Shown: piece by piece, positions 44,563-53,719 of the stretch
Position numbering within the stretch: the first letter of the stretch is position 1
Layout: each line of letters begins with the position of its first letter
Origin: Prauserella_A sp040635515
GTDB taxonomy: Bacteria > Actinomycetota > Actinomycetes > Mycobacteriales > Pseudonocardiaceae
DNA: 64,000 bases
Assembly: GCA_040635515.1 (NCBI GenBank)
Contig: JBEYHY010000001.1
Coordinates: forward strand, 1,278,676-1,342,675
Direction: 5' to 3'
The notes under the pieces: generated by a model
What the model saw: only the letters and a program-made list of their open reading frames with translations
What the model was told of the DNA's origin: nothing
The model's database searches: none
Position numbers and translations under genes: made by a program

Positions 44563-46797
44563 GTGTCCCTGTCCCCTCCCCTCACTTCCCGGCCGCCGGT
44601 GCTGGAACGGCTCGGCCGGTTCGCCGTCCGCCGCCGGCGGTGGGTGCTGCTCGTCGGCGCCCTGGTCACGGTCGCCGCGGGCGTCTTCGGCGCCGGGGCG
44701 CTCAACGCGCTGTCACTGTCCAGAATCGACGCACCGGGTTCGGAGTCCGACCGCGCCCGCACGGTGCTCGCCGAGCAGTTCGGCACCGGGCCCGCCAACC
44801 TCGTCTTCCTCGTCACGGCCGCCGATGGCACCGTCGACGACCCCGCCGTCGCCGCCGAAGGCGAGCGGCTCACCCGCGCACTCACCGGAGAACCCGGCGT
44901 CTCGGAGGCCGGGTCCTACTGGTCCCGCGGCAACAGCCCTGCCCTCCGCAGTGAGGACGGAACCCAGGCACTCGTACTGGTCAGGGTTCCCGGCGAGGTC
45001 AACGAAGCGCGTGAGCGCGTCGGCGAACTCGCCGAGCGCTACGCCGGTTCCTCCGGCCCGGTACAGGTCGCGGCCGGAGGGCAGGACGAGGTCTTCCGCG
45101 AGATCGGAGCGCAGTCGCGGCAGGACTTCCTGCGCGCCGAGGTCATCGTCATTCCGCTCGTGCTGGTGTTGCTAGTCCTGTTCTACCGCCGTGTGACGCT
45201 GGCGCTGGTGACGCTCGGCATCGGCGTCTTCGCGATCGTCGGCACACTCGCGGCACTGCGCGGAGTCGCGAGCTTCACGAGCGTCTCCACCTTCGCGGCC
45301 AACATCGCACTCGTCATGGGACTCGCGCTCGGTGTCGACTACTGCCTCTTCCTCATCGCCAGGTTCCGCGAGGAACTGCGCCGTGGCGCCGAGGTCCCCG
45401 ACGCGGTGGTGACCTCGGTGAAAACAGCGGGCCGAACCGTGTTGTTCAGCGGGCTCACGGTCGCGATCTCACTGCTGGCGCTCATGCTGTTTCCCTTGCC
45501 GTTCCTGCGTTCCTTCGGCTACGGCGGCGCCTTCGTCGTCATCACCGCCGTGGCGGGGGCGCTCGTGCTGCTGCCTGCCGCACTGGCCGTGCTGGGGCAC
45601 AGGGCCGCGGACCGGGGCCGCGCGAAACGCCGCGACAAGGCAGACACCGGAGTGTGGTTCCGGCTGGCGGGTGCCGTCATGCGCCGTCCCGTGCTGACCG
45701 GCGGGCTCATGCTGATCGTCGTACTCGCGCTTGCCGCACCGGTCACCGGACTGCGATTCGGCATGCCCGACGCCCGCATCCTGCCCGCCGATTCCAGCAG
45801 CAGAGCCATGGCCGACGAGGTGCGCGCGAACTTCGGCCAGGAGGAATCCGACGCACTCTTCGCGGTCGCCCCCGGTGCCTCCGGCGGCGAGATCGGTGAC
45901 TACGCGCGCGAACTGTCCAGAGTGGACGGCATCGCTCAGGTGGACTCGGCCGAGGGCACCTTCACCGATGGTGCGCTCACCGCACCGCCCGAGCCCGGCC
46001 GGTTCTCCACGGGCGCGGGCGAATACGTCGTCGCCATCCCGGCGAACGAGGCCCTCGACGGCGACGCGGCCGCTCTGGTCGAGAACGTCAGGGCCGTGAC
46101 GGCTCCGTTCGACGTTCTCGTCGGCGGCACCCCCGCCGAGATGGCCGACTGGCGCGGCGAGATGACCGAACGCCTCCCACTGGTACTGGTGACCATTCTC
46201 GTGCTGACCTTCATCATCCTGTTCCTCATGACCGGCAGCATCCTGTTGCCGCTCAAGGCCACCGTGCTGAATCTGCTCAGCATGGGCGTGATGTTCGGAG
46301 TACTGGTATGGGTGTTCCAGGACGGCAACCTCTCCGGTCTGCTCGGGTTCACCGCCAGCGGAAGCCTCGAATCCAGCATTCCCATCCTGATGTTCTGCAT
46401 CGTCTACGGGTTGTCCATGGACTACGAGGTGTTCATCGTGTCCAGGATCAGGGAGGAATTCCTGCGTGGCGGTGACGCGTCGGCGGCGGTGCCGCTCGGC
46501 CTGCAGCGCAGTGCGCCGCTCATCACGACGGCCGCGATCATCCTGGCCGCCTCGTTCGCGGTGTATGCCACGGGCGGGGTCGTGTATCTCAAGATGATCG
46601 GCGTCGGCATGGCCGTCGCCGTACTCGTCGACGCACTGCTGATCAGGGGAATCCTGTTGCCCGCCTTCATGAGACTGGCCGGTGGCGCCAACTGGTGGGC
46701 GCCGGCGCCGCTGCGCCGCCTGCACGAGCGATTCGGGCTCGCGGAGGAAGCGCCAGGGCCGGTCACGAGCGCGAAAGCCCTCGATTCCGTCCACTGA
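44563..46797 (+). CDS. MMPL/RND-family transporter
   Basis: The 744-residue protein has 12 predicted membrane helices in two halves, each with a large extracellular loop after helix 1 (about residues 45-190 and 400-540). Typical segments are LGVDYCLFLIARFREELRRG and GLSMDYEVFIVSRIREEFLRGG. Actinobacterial members export lipids, glycolipids or drugs. GTG 44563 with GAGGAG 9 bases upstream. The tight TetR control next door suggests an inducible efflux role, but the substrate is unknown. Confidence 0.92.
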   Translation: MSLSPPLTSRPPVLERLGRFAVRRRRWVLLVGALVTVAAGVFGAGALNALSLSRIDAPGSESDRARTVLAEQFGTGPANLVFLVTAADGTVDDPAVAAEGERLTRALTGEPGVSEAGSYWSRGNSPALRSEDGTQALVLVRVPGEVNEARERVGELAERYAGSSGPVQVAAGGQDEVFREIGAQSRQDFLRAEVIVIPLVLVLLVLFYRRVTLALVTLGIGVFAIVGTLAALRGVASFTSVSTFAANIALVMGLALGVDYCLFLIARFREELRRGAEVPDAVVTSVKTAGRTVLFSGLTVAISLLALMLFPLPFLRSFGYGGAFVVITAVAGALVLLPAALAVLGHRAADRGRAKRRDKADTGVWFRLAGAVMRRPVLTGGLMLIVVLALAAPVTGLRFGMPDARILPADSSSRAMADEVRANFGQEESDALFAVAPGASGGEIGDYARELSRVDGIAQVDSAEGTFTDGALTAPPEPGRFSTGAGEYVVAIPANEALDGDAAALVENVRAVTAPFDVLVGGTPAEMADWRGEMTERLPLVLVTILVLTFIILFLMTGSILLPLKATVLNLLSMGVMFGVLVWVFQDGNLSGLLGFTASGSLESSIPILMFCIVYGLSMDYEVFIVSRIREEFLRGGDASAAVPLGLQRSAPLITTAAIILAASFAVYATGGVVYLKMIGVGMAVAVLVDALLIRGILLPAFMRLAGGANWWAPAPLRRLHERFGLAEEAPGPVTSAKALDSVH

Positions 46798-46807
46798 GGA
46801 CAGATGT

Positions 46808-46840
46808 CCGCACCCGGCTCACACCGGAAGCCGGGTGCGG
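46808..46840. terminator. Bidirectional hairpin between the MMPL and MFS genes
   Basis: A perfect 12-bp stem CCGCACCCGGCT (46808-46819) with AGCCGGGTGCGG (46829-46840), 9-base loop. It overlaps the last codons of the convergent MFS gene and lies 10 bases after the MMPL stop. Confidence 0.75.
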
Positions 46841-47994
46841 GCCGGGTTCACCGCTGACCGTTCCCGCATCCCCGCGAACACGGCAAGCCCAAGTGCCGCC
46901 AGTGTCATGACGGCCCCGACCACGTTGGTCGCCGCATAGCCGAACCCTCCCGTGATGACGAGCCCGCCCAGCCACGCCGCGAGCGCGTTGCCGAGGTTGA
47001 ACGCGCCGATGTTCACCGCCGAGGCCAGCGTCGGCGCTTCCCCGGCGCTGCGCAGGGTACGCATCTGCAACGGCGGCACCGTGGCGAACCCGAAGCCGCC
47101 GAGCAGGAACAAGGTGATGATCGCGGGCACCTTCGCGTGGGCGGTCACGGCGAAAACGCCCAGTACGAGTGCGAGCCCGCCGAGAACGACGTACAGCGTC
47201 GGCGACAACGCCCTGTCGGCGAACCGCCCACCGGCGAGGTTGCCCAATACCAGCCCTACGCCGAACAGCACCAGCAGCCAGCTCACGGCACCCGGTTCGA
47301 ATCCGGCGTCTTCGGTCATCATCGGCGCGATGTAGGTGAAGGAGGCGAACACGCCGCCGTAGCCGAGTACGGTCGTGCCGATGGCCAGCCACACGGCCGG
47401 TTTGCGGAAGACCCGGAACTCGGCGCCGAAACGCGCCATATCCGGCTTCGGCATCCCGGGCACCAGCGCGGCGAGCCCCGCGAGCCCGAGTGTCCCGAGC
47501 GCGGCGACGATCCAGAAGGTCGCGCGCCAGCCCCAGTTCTGGCCGATGAACGTACCCATCGGAACGCCGAGCACGTTGGCCAGAGTCAGGCCGGTGAACA
47601 TGATCGCGATGGCGCTGGCCTTCCGCTCGGGACGCACCACGTCGGCCGCGACGACGGCGCCGACACCGAAGAAAGCGCCGTGACACAGGGCCGTCACGAG
47701 CCGTCCCGCCATGAGTACCGCGTAGTGCGGCGCGAGCGCCGACAACACGTTGCCCGCGATGAAAACGCCCATGAGCAGCATCAGCAGTTGCTTGCGTCCC
47801 ATCCGTCCACCGAGCGCCGTCATCGGGAGCGCTCCTGCGGCGACGCCGAGCGCGTACCCGGTGATCAGCCAGCCCGCCGCGGGGATCGACACCGCGAACT
47901 CGGCCGCCACCTCGGGTAACAGGCCCGCGATGACGAATTCCGTTGTACCGATGCCGAACGCGCCGACTGCCAGCGCGAGCAAAGCGAGCGACAT
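46819..47994 (-). CDS. MFS transporter, AraJ/DHA1 type
   Basis: The 391-residue protein has 12 membrane helices, opening LALAVGAFGIGTTEFVIAGLLPEVA, the signature of the AraJ/NepI/YdhP sugar- or drug-efflux group, with GGRMGRKQLLMLL after helix 2 (motif A). The ATG at 47994 follows GGGAAGCG; the frame to 48051 is unsupported. It is divergent to a MarR gene with an A/T-rich operator region between them. Substrate unknown. Confidence 0.9.
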   Translation of the reverse strand: MSLALLALAVGAFGIGTTEFVIAGLLPEVAAEFAVSIPAAGWLITGYALGVAAGALPMTALGGRMGRKQLLMLLMGVFIAGNVLSALAPHYAVLMAGRLVTALCHGAFFGVGAVVAADVVRPERKASAIAIMFTGLTLANVLGVPMGTFIGQNWGWRATFWIVAALGTLGLAGLAALVPGMPKPDMARFGAEFRVFRKPAVWLAIGTTVLGYGGVFASFTYIAPMMTEDAGFEPGAVSWLLVLFGVGLVLGNLAGGRFADRALSPTLYVVLGGLALVLGVFAVTAHAKVPAIITLFLLGGFGFATVPPLQMRTLRSAGEAPTLASAVNIGAFNLGNALAAWLGGLVITGGFGYAATNVVGAVMTLAALGLAVFAGMRERSAVNPARTRLPV

Positions 47995-48062
47995 GGACGC
48001 TTCCCGCTTTCCGTGAGGGGTGGATGAGAGGCCGGGGCTCATCTTGAGCACACCTGATACCG

Positions 48063-48102
48063 GCGCTTACAATAATTGCATGCGCGCCCTATTTGCAAGC
48101 GC
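48063..48102. promoter_or_regulatory. MarR operator region between the MFS and MarR genes
   Basis: Three related half-sites: GCGCTTACAA (48063-48072), TTGCATGCGC (48076-48085) and TTGCAAGCGC (48093-48102). The first two form an imperfect dyad around CAATAATTG, the second and third are direct repeats 17 bases apart. The region is A/T-rich and centred in the 188-base gap, as expected for a MarR dimer site. Confidence 0.6.
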
Positions 48103-48182
48103 CCAGTATCGGCGGTGGTCAGCTAGACTGGCGGGAGGATTCACGGGCAAGTACGTCATGCCCGCGGAAGGGAGACGATCCG

Positions 48183-48662
48183 GTGTTCTTGTCGGACGAC
48201 GCGCAGGCCGCCCGCGCACAGGGCTGGCGCTCACTGGCCGCCTTGCACGCCCGGCTGGAGACGCAGCTCGAACGCGCGTTGCAGTCCGAGCGGGGAATCG
48301 GCGTGAGCGAGTACAGCGTGCTCGATCTGCTCAGCCGCCAGGACGGCTGGCACATGCGGATGCAACAACTCGCGAACGCCGTGGTGCTGAGCCAAAGCGC
48401 GACGACAAGGCTCGTCGCCAGGCTGGAGAAGCAGGGCTATCTGCAGCGGTATCTGTGCGATACCGACCGGCGAGGTATCTACACCGAGGTCACCGACGCG
48501 GGCAGGGCGCTGCTCGACGAGGCGAGGCCGACACACGACACCGCACTGCGCGAGGCACTCGCCGACGCCGCGGAGATCCCCGAGCTACGCCCGCTGGTAC
48601 AGGCGGTCACCCAGCAGGACGCGAGTACCGTACCCGCGTCGGAAGCCGTGGCAGGCACCTGA
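48183..48662 (+). CDS. MarR-family transcriptional regulator
   Basis: The 159-residue protein has a winged helix domain (about residues 40-115): GVSEYSVLDLLSRQDGWHMRMQQLANAVVLSQSATTRLVARLEKQGYLQRYL with the DTDRRGIYTEVTDAG wing. GTG 48183 follows GGGAG; the longer frame (48093) adds 30 unlikely residues. It is divergent to the MFS gene and is followed by the second 21-bp repeat array. It probably responds to a small aromatic or antibiotic ligand. Confidence 0.9.
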   Translation: MFLSDDAQAARAQGWRSLAALHARLETQLERALQSERGIGVSEYSVLDLLSRQDGWHMRMQQLANAVVLSQSATTRLVARLEKQGYLQRYLCDTDRRGIYTEVTDAGRALLDEARPTHDTALREALADAAEIPELRPLVQAVTQQDASTVPASEAVAGT

Positions 48663-48693
48663 GAACCCGGGCCGCGGGACGGCGGCACTGTTC

Positions 48694-48777
48694 GGATGCG
48701 GAACTCGATGACCCGAACGCGGAACTCGATGACCGGAGTGCAGAACTCGACGACCCGAGTGCGGAAGTCGGCGAGCG
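48694..48777 (+). repeat. 21-bp tandem repeat array, locus 2
   Basis: Four 21-base units (48694-48714, 48715-48735, 48736-48756, 48757-48777) with consensus starting GAGTGCGGAACTCGATGAC. Within and between units ACTCG and CGAGT can pair, giving a short stem with a six-base loop. It occupies the gap between the convergent MarR and Ddn-like genes and is the inverted relative of the array at 43736-43819. Confidence 0.8.
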
Positions 48778-48787
48778 TGGGCGGGGC

Positions 48788-49276
48788 CTACCCGTTGGGC
48801 GACTGGCCCTTCGGGCTCAGCAGGAATATGGGGAGATCGCGGTCGGCCGCCGAACGCTCCATCGCGTATCCGGGCCAGAATCGCAGCAACTCCCGCCACA
48901 TCCGGTCGTGTTCGGCGCCGGTCAATTCCCGCGCCACCACCGCGACGGCCTTTCCCTTGATCTCCACCGTCGCGTCCGGATTCCGGCGAAGATTGAACGT
49001 CCACCCCGGATCGCGTTCCCTCCCCCAGTTCGACCCGGTGATCACATAGTCGGCCGCGTGCGGGTAGTACAGCAGGTTGGTACTGCGCGGCTGCCCGGTC
49101 TTGCGGCCCAGCGTCGTCAGCCGCAACGACGGAAGGCCGGCGATCGCGACTAGACTGATCCGGCCCTTGGAAAGCCGATACAACCGGGTGTCGGCCCAGA
49201 TGATGGCGGCGGCGGCTTTCATCAGCCATGGCCGAGTTCCCAATCGTCTCGCCAACGCGGGTAACGGGTTGCGCAT
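48788..49276 (-). CDS. Deazaflavin (F420)-dependent nitroreductase-family protein
   Basis: The 162-residue protein has the Ddn/DUF385 split-barrel: LRLTTLGRKTGQPRSTNLLYYPHAADYVITGSNWG is the F420-binding consensus of this family. Members reduce quinones, nitroimidazoles or other substrates with reduced F420. It starts 4 bases after the egtD stop in the same direction and is probably co-transcribed with egtABCD; whether it serves ergothioneine metabolism is not known. Confidence 0.9.
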   Translation of the reverse strand: MRNPLPALARRLGTRPWLMKAAAAIIWADTRLYRLSKGRISLVAIAGLPSLRLTTLGRKTGQPRSTNLLYYPHAADYVITGSNWGRERDPGWTFNLRRNPDATVEIKGKAVAVVARELTGAEHDRMWRELLRFWPGYAMERSAADRDLPIFLLSPKGQSPNG

Positions 49277-49280
49277 TCCC

Positions 49281-50276
49281 CTATTCGATCATGCCGCCGT
49301 CCCCGTCCGCCGCGCACGACAGCGAAACACCGAACCTCCCTTCCCTGTCGGTCCACCACCGGTCGAGCCGGAAGCCTGCTTCCGCCAGTTCCGCGCGAAC
49401 GCCGTCTTCCCGGAACTTGGCAGAGATCTCGGTGCGGATGTACTCGCCTTCGGCGAACTCGACGTCGATTCCCGCGCCCGGTACCCGTACTTTCATGGGT
49501 TTCGTGGCACGCAGCCGCATTTCGATCCACTCGTTTCCGGCGTCCCAGTAGGAGACGTGCTCGAAGGCACCGGGATCGAAATCGGCGCCGAGGCGTTCGT
49601 TGATCACCACCAGCACATTCCTGTTGAAGTCGGCGGTCACCCCTTCGCTGTCGTCGTAGGCCTTTTCGAGGGTGTCCCTTTCTTTGACGAGATCGGTTCC
49701 CAGCAGCAGCCACTCCCCCGGATGCAGTACGTCCCTGACCGAGCGGAGGAACTTCGCCCTGTCCTGAGGCAGGAAATTGCCGATGGTGCCGCCCAGGAAC
49801 GCGACGAGTCTCGGCCGTTCGCCCGGCAGCAGATCGAGGTGTTCGGTGAAATCGCCGACGACACCGTGGACGACGAGCGCGGGGTGTTCCTTCGCGATCG
49901 CCTCCTCGGCCTCGGCCAGCGCCGATTCCGACACGTCAAGCGGAACGAAGGTACGCAGTGTGCCGTGTTCGCCGAGCGCGTCGAGCAGCAGCCGGGTCTT
50001 CTCACTCGACCCCGAACCCAGTTCGACGAGCGTGTGCGCCCCGGTGAGGTCCGCGATACCGGCGGCCTGCCCGCGCAGGATCTCGCGTTCCGCGCGAGTG
50101 GGGTAGTACTCGGGCAGTTCGGTGATGCGCTCGAACAGCACGCTGCCCCGCGCGTCGTAGAACCATTTGGCCGGCAACCACTTCTGCCGCGCTGTCAGCC
50201 CTTCACGCACATCGGCGCGCAGCGCCTCGGTGATGTCGGTGCCGCTGCGATGCACGTCGAGATCCACGTCGCTCAC
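49281..50276 (-). CDS. egtD: L-histidine N-alpha-methyltransferase EgtD
   Basis: Trimethylates histidine to hercynine, the first step of ergothioneine synthesis. The 331-residue methyltransferase has LVELGSGSSEKTRLLLDAL (motif I), FLGGTIGNF and the histidine-binding YYPTRAERE segment of the family. GTG 50276 overlaps the stop of egtC (GTGA), so it is translationally coupled. Fourth gene of the egtABCD operon. Confidence 0.96.
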   Translation of the reverse strand: MSDVDLDVHRSGTDITEALRADVREGLTARQKWLPAKWFYDARGSVLFERITELPEYYPTRAEREILRGQAAGIADLTGAHTLVELGSGSSEKTRLLLDALGEHGTLRTFVPLDVSESALAEAEEAIAKEHPALVVHGVVGDFTEHLDLLPGERPRLVAFLGGTIGNFLPQDRAKFLRSVRDVLHPGEWLLLGTDLVKERDTLEKAYDDSEGVTADFNRNVLVVINERLGADFDPGAFEHVSYWDAGNEWIEMRLRATKPMKVRVPGAGIDVEFAEGEYIRTEISAKFREDGVRAELAEAGFRLDRWWTDREGRFGVSLSCAADGDGGMIE

Positions 50277-51049
50277 CCGGGCCTCCGGTCTGTCTGGATG
50301 GGTATCAATGCGGTTCTGGGTGTCCCGCCGGGCCGCTCCCGCCGTGCCACGACGGCGTGTCCTTCGGGAACCGGCCGCCAACCCGGGTTCCGATCCACCG
50401 GCTCCGACGCGATCAGCACGCCCCGCCCGTCCTCGCGGACCGAGAGCGCGTGCGTCCATGCGGTGCCCACCACCACGTCCGCACCGGCGAGCAGCAGGTT
50501 CAGCCGGGACCCCGGTGCGGCACGCTCCACCTCGCCCACCAGCGCGGTGACCGCCGCGACGGGGTCGGCTCCGGCACGCAACCGCTCCGCCAGCAGGGTC
50601 CACAGCAACGCGGAGTCGGTGGCCGCCTCCATCGTCAGGACGCTGGTGATGGGCAGCTTCTCCGCAAGTCCCGCAACCGAATCGGGCCAGCCGCGCACCA
50701 CGCCGTTGTGACTGAACAGCCAGCGCTCATCCGCGAAGGGCGCGCAGGCGGCCTCGGTGACCGGCATGCCCGGCGTGCCCGAGCGGACGGCCGCGACGAA
50801 CGATCCGGACCGGACGGTGCCCGCAAGGCCGCGCAGCGTTCCGTCCGTCCACAACGGACCCGGTCTGCGGTAGCTCAGCGGCGCGCCCTCACCGGGAAAC
50901 CAGCCCAGCCCGAACCCGTCGGCGTTGACGGTTCCGCCCTGCCGCATGTCCTTCGGGGCATAGGACTGGACCAGCAGTGCGTGCTCGGATTCGAACACGG
51001 GGCCCGCAGGCGAACACGGCGCGCCGAGATAGGCGAGATGACGGCACAC
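50273..51049 (-). CDS. egtC: Gamma-glutamyl-hercynylcysteine sulfoxide hydrolase EgtC
   Basis: Removes glutamate from gamma-glutamyl hercynylcysteine sulfoxide. The 258-residue class II glutamine-amidotransferase-like enzyme has the N-terminal nucleophile cysteine directly after the start (MCRHLAYLG), NADGFGLGWF and WLFSHNGVVRG. GTG start at 51049, one base after the egtB stop at 51051. Third gene of the operon. Confidence 0.95.
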   Translation of the reverse strand: MCRHLAYLGAPCSPAGPVFESEHALLVQSYAPKDMRQGGTVNADGFGLGWFPGEGAPLSYRRPGPLWTDGTLRGLAGTVRSGSFVAAVRSGTPGMPVTEAACAPFADERWLFSHNGVVRGWPDSVAGLAEKLPITSVLTMEAATDSALLWTLLAERLRAGADPVAAVTALVGEVERAAPGSRLNLLLAGADVVVGTAWTHALSVREDGRGVLIASEPVDRNPGWRPVPEGHAVVARRERPGGTPRTALIPIQTDRRPG

Positions 51050-51050
51050 G

Positions 51051-52430
51051 CTAACTCCGCTCGGCGGGAGTCAGGTCGCGCGCACACCGGAAGCCCGCGA
51101 AGATCTGCCGCCGGACGGGGTAATCCCAGTTGCGGAAGGTACCCCTGATGGCGACCGGGTCGGTGCCGAACGAGCCGCCGCGCAGCACCTTGTAGCCAGG
51201 GCCGAAGAACACCTCGGAGTACTCCCGGTAGGGAAAAGCCGTGAATCCCGGGTAGCCGGCGAAATCACTGCTTGTCCATTCCCACACGTCGCCGATGAGC
51301 TGATGGACCCCGAGCGGGGAGGCGCCTCGCGGGTAGGCACCGGCCTCGGCGGGCCTCAGATGCCGCTGCCCCAGGTTGGCGTGTTCCACCGTCGGTTCGC
51401 CGTCTCCCCACGGGTAGCGCAGCGAGCGTCCGGTGTCCGGATCGTAGCGGGCGGCCTTCTCCCACTCGGCTTCCGTCGGCAGCCGTTTTCCCGCCCACGC
51501 CGCGTAGGCCCGCGCCTCGTGGAAGGACACGTGCACCACCGGCTCGGCGTCGGGAACGCGCTCGTACTTCCCGAATCGCGTCCGCCACCACGCGTCCTGT
51601 TCCCTGCGCCAGAACCGGGGTGCGGTGATGCGGTGTTCGGTGCGGTAGGCCCAGCCCTGCTCGCTCCACCACCGCGGTTGCCGATACCCGCCCGCGTCGG
51701 CGAACGCCGCGAACTGCCCGTTGGTGACCGGGAAGGTGTCGATGGCGAACGCGTCGACGAACACCTGGTGCGCGGGCCGTTCGTTGTCCAGCGCCCACGG
51801 TTCGGCCGAGGTTCCCATGAGGAATGAGCCCGCCGGCACGAGGACCTCGGCCGGGACGGCACCCACCCTCCTCGGCGGAGGCGAGGGGGCGTGCAGCACC
51901 GGATCGCCCTTGCGCAACTGGTGGGTCCCCAGCATCGTCTCGTCGTGCTGCTGCTCGTGCTGGGCGATCATGCCGAAGGCGAAGGCGGTCTCGGTCAGGG
52001 CGCGGCCCTCCAGCGGCGCCGCGGACAGCACGTCGAACGCCTTCGCCCTCACCTCCTTGACGTAGGCTCTGGCCTCACCGGGACCGAGCAGCGGGAGGGC
52101 GGGACGGTCGGCCCTCGCGTGCTGGAAGGCGTCGTAGAGATCGTCGATGTCGGGCCGCAGCGGCCGCCTGCCTCCCACGTCCCGCACGAGCCACAGTTCC
52201 TCCTGGCTCCCGATGTGCGCGAGGTCCCACACGAGTGGAGACATCAGCTTCGAGTGCTGGGTGACCAGGTCGGCGTCGTCGACGGAGTCGGTCAGCATCC
52301 TGCTGCGTTCCCTGGCCCGTTCCAGTGTGCGTGCCGTGTGTGCCCTCAGGTCCTGGGCGCTCATGGCCCTCAGCGGGTGGCCGGATGCGGGGACCTCGGT
52401 ACCCGCTGCCCCGGAGTTTGCCGCGCTCAT
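51051..52430 (-). CDS. egtB: Hercynine oxygenase EgtB
   Basis: Non-haem iron enzyme that couples hercynine with gamma-glutamyl-cysteine to form the sulfoxide. The 459-residue protein has a DinB-like domain with iron ligands H72 (DLAHIG), H158 and H162 (HEQQHDE) and a C-terminal formylglycine-generating-enzyme-like sulfatase-modifying domain (LPTEAEWEKAARY, GDVWEWT, RGGSFGTD, RCAR). ATG 52430 overlaps the egtA stop by 4 bases. Confidence 0.96.
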   Translation of the reverse strand: MSAANSGAAGTEVPASGHPLRAMSAQDLRAHTARTLERARERSRMLTDSVDDADLVTQHSKLMSPLVWDLAHIGSQEELWLVRDVGGRRPLRPDIDDLYDAFQHARADRPALPLLGPGEARAYVKEVRAKAFDVLSAAPLEGRALTETAFAFGMIAQHEQQHDETMLGTHQLRKGDPVLHAPSPPPRRVGAVPAEVLVPAGSFLMGTSAEPWALDNERPAHQVFVDAFAIDTFPVTNGQFAAFADAGGYRQPRWWSEQGWAYRTEHRITAPRFWRREQDAWWRTRFGKYERVPDAEPVVHVSFHEARAYAAWAGKRLPTEAEWEKAARYDPDTGRSLRYPWGDGEPTVEHANLGQRHLRPAEAGAYPRGASPLGVHQLIGDVWEWTSSDFAGYPGFTAFPYREYSEVFFGPGYKVLRGGSFGTDPVAIRGTFRNWDYPVRRQIFAGFRCARDLTPAERS

Positions 52431-53719
52431 GGCTGTCCTCCCCTGCTCGCGCGTCGTACCCGACGCTGGACGGTGTGGGCGATGTCGGCGATGGTGTCGG
52501 AAGGAAGGTTCATGGCCGCCAGTTCGGCGCACCCCAGATCGGCGATCGCCGAGGCGGCCTCGGCGATCGCGGCATCGGCGAGGCCGAGCCTGGCCGCGTC
52601 GGCCCATTTGGCCGCGACCGGTTCGCACACGGCGACAACCTGCTCCACTGTGGACTCTCGTTCGAGGAGAGCCGCCAGCAGCGCCACCGGGTGCAGCCAG
52701 GTCCCCTGCGGCTGGGCGTCGAGATAACGGACTTCCAGGTATCCCTGGGGCCGGACCGGGGTGAACATCGTGGTCAGGTGGTAGTCGAGATCGGCGGTGG
52801 TGGGCGGTGCGAGCGCTCCGGCGGCTCCCCTCCCCGCGATCCAGTCGGCGAAGGTCAGGCCCTCGGGCGCGTCCCATGCGCCGTCTTCCCGCGGCAGCAC
52901 CATGAGCGGGGTGTCCATGACCCTCGCCGCCCATGCCCCCTCGGGGTCGCTGCCCGCCTCGCCCGGGTAGGTACGAGCGTGTTCGGTGTCCATGACGGCC
53001 AGCCAGCGCGCCGAGGCCAAGCCGGTGTCCCGGCCCGCGTGCCTCCGAGAATTGGCGAAAAGGGCCAGCAGGACGGGGCCGAGCGCGTGAACGGCGGCCC
53101 ATCGGCCAGCGAACCGGGCCTTCTCCCCCGCGTCGAGGCACACCTGCAACGCGGCGGTGCTGCACATCATGGTGACCCCGCCGGTGCCGAACTTGGCGAA
53201 CCGCCGTTCCATGGCCGCGTATCGCGGCGTGGGCAGCACCCGGCGCGGTTCGCGGAAAGGGTCGATCGCGTCCGAACTCATCCTGAGGCCGCCGCGAGCC
53301 AGCAGGTCGGTGAGATACGCGAGGTCGGCGGTGACGACGGTAGCCAGATCGCGAAGCGAATCCTGTGGCGCGGTGGAGATTTCGACCTGACATCCGGGTT
53401 CGAGACTGAGCAGGCTTCCCGAGGGAAGCGGTGTGTGCTCACTGTCGGGCCGCAGGGTCCTCGGCGTGTGTGCGCCGAGCGCGCGAGCCAGCCGGTCGGG
53501 ATCCAGTGGAAGGGCGGGCTCCGCGGCGTCATGAACGAGATACTCGATTTCGACACCGAACAACCGTGGTGGCCCGTGCTTGAAACACACCGATGCCACA
53601 TAAGCCTCACCCTCCGCGCGGTCGGACACGACCCGTGCCGCGACATCCTCCGCCGCGTCCGCGGCGTCGTCGTTGTCACGCTTGGTTTTTCCGTTCCGGG
53701 GAATACGGACCGCTGTCAT
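52427..53719 (-). CDS. egtA: Glutamate-cysteine ligase EgtA
   Basis: Makes gamma-glutamyl-cysteine for ergothioneine synthesis. The 430-residue protein belongs to the GCS2 family: FGVEIEYLVHD, LSLEPGCQVEISTAP, MMCSTAALQVCLD and MDTPLMVLP. ATG 53719 has AGGTGA upstream; ATG 53737 in the same frame is an alternative. First gene of the egtABCD operon; mycobacterial operons add egtE, which is absent here. Confidence 0.95.
   Translation of the reverse strand: MTAVRIPRNGKTKRDNDDAADAAEDVAARVVSDRAEGEAYVASVCFKHGPPRLFGVEIEYLVHDAAEPALPLDPDRLARALGAHTPRTLRPDSEHTPLPSGSLLSLEPGCQVEISTAPQDSLRDLATVVTADLAYLTDLLARGGLRMSSDAIDPFREPRRVLPTPRYAAMERRFAKFGTGGVTMMCSTAALQVCLDAGEKARFAGRWAAVHALGPVLLALFANSRRHAGRDTGLASARWLAVMDTEHARTYPGEAGSDPEGAWAARVMDTPLMVLPREDGAWDAPEGLTFADWIAGRGAAGALAPPTTADLDYHLTTMFTPVRPQGYLEVRYLDAQPQGTWLHPVALLAALLERESTVEQVVAVCEPVAAKWADAARLGLADAAIAEAASAIADLGCAELAAMNLPSDTIADIAHTVQRRVRRASRGGQP

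Noticed and set aside
48020..49153. Open frame with DAELDDP-like heptads
   Set aside because: It overlaps the MarR and Ddn-like genes out of frame; the heptads are the translation of the 21-bp repeat array.
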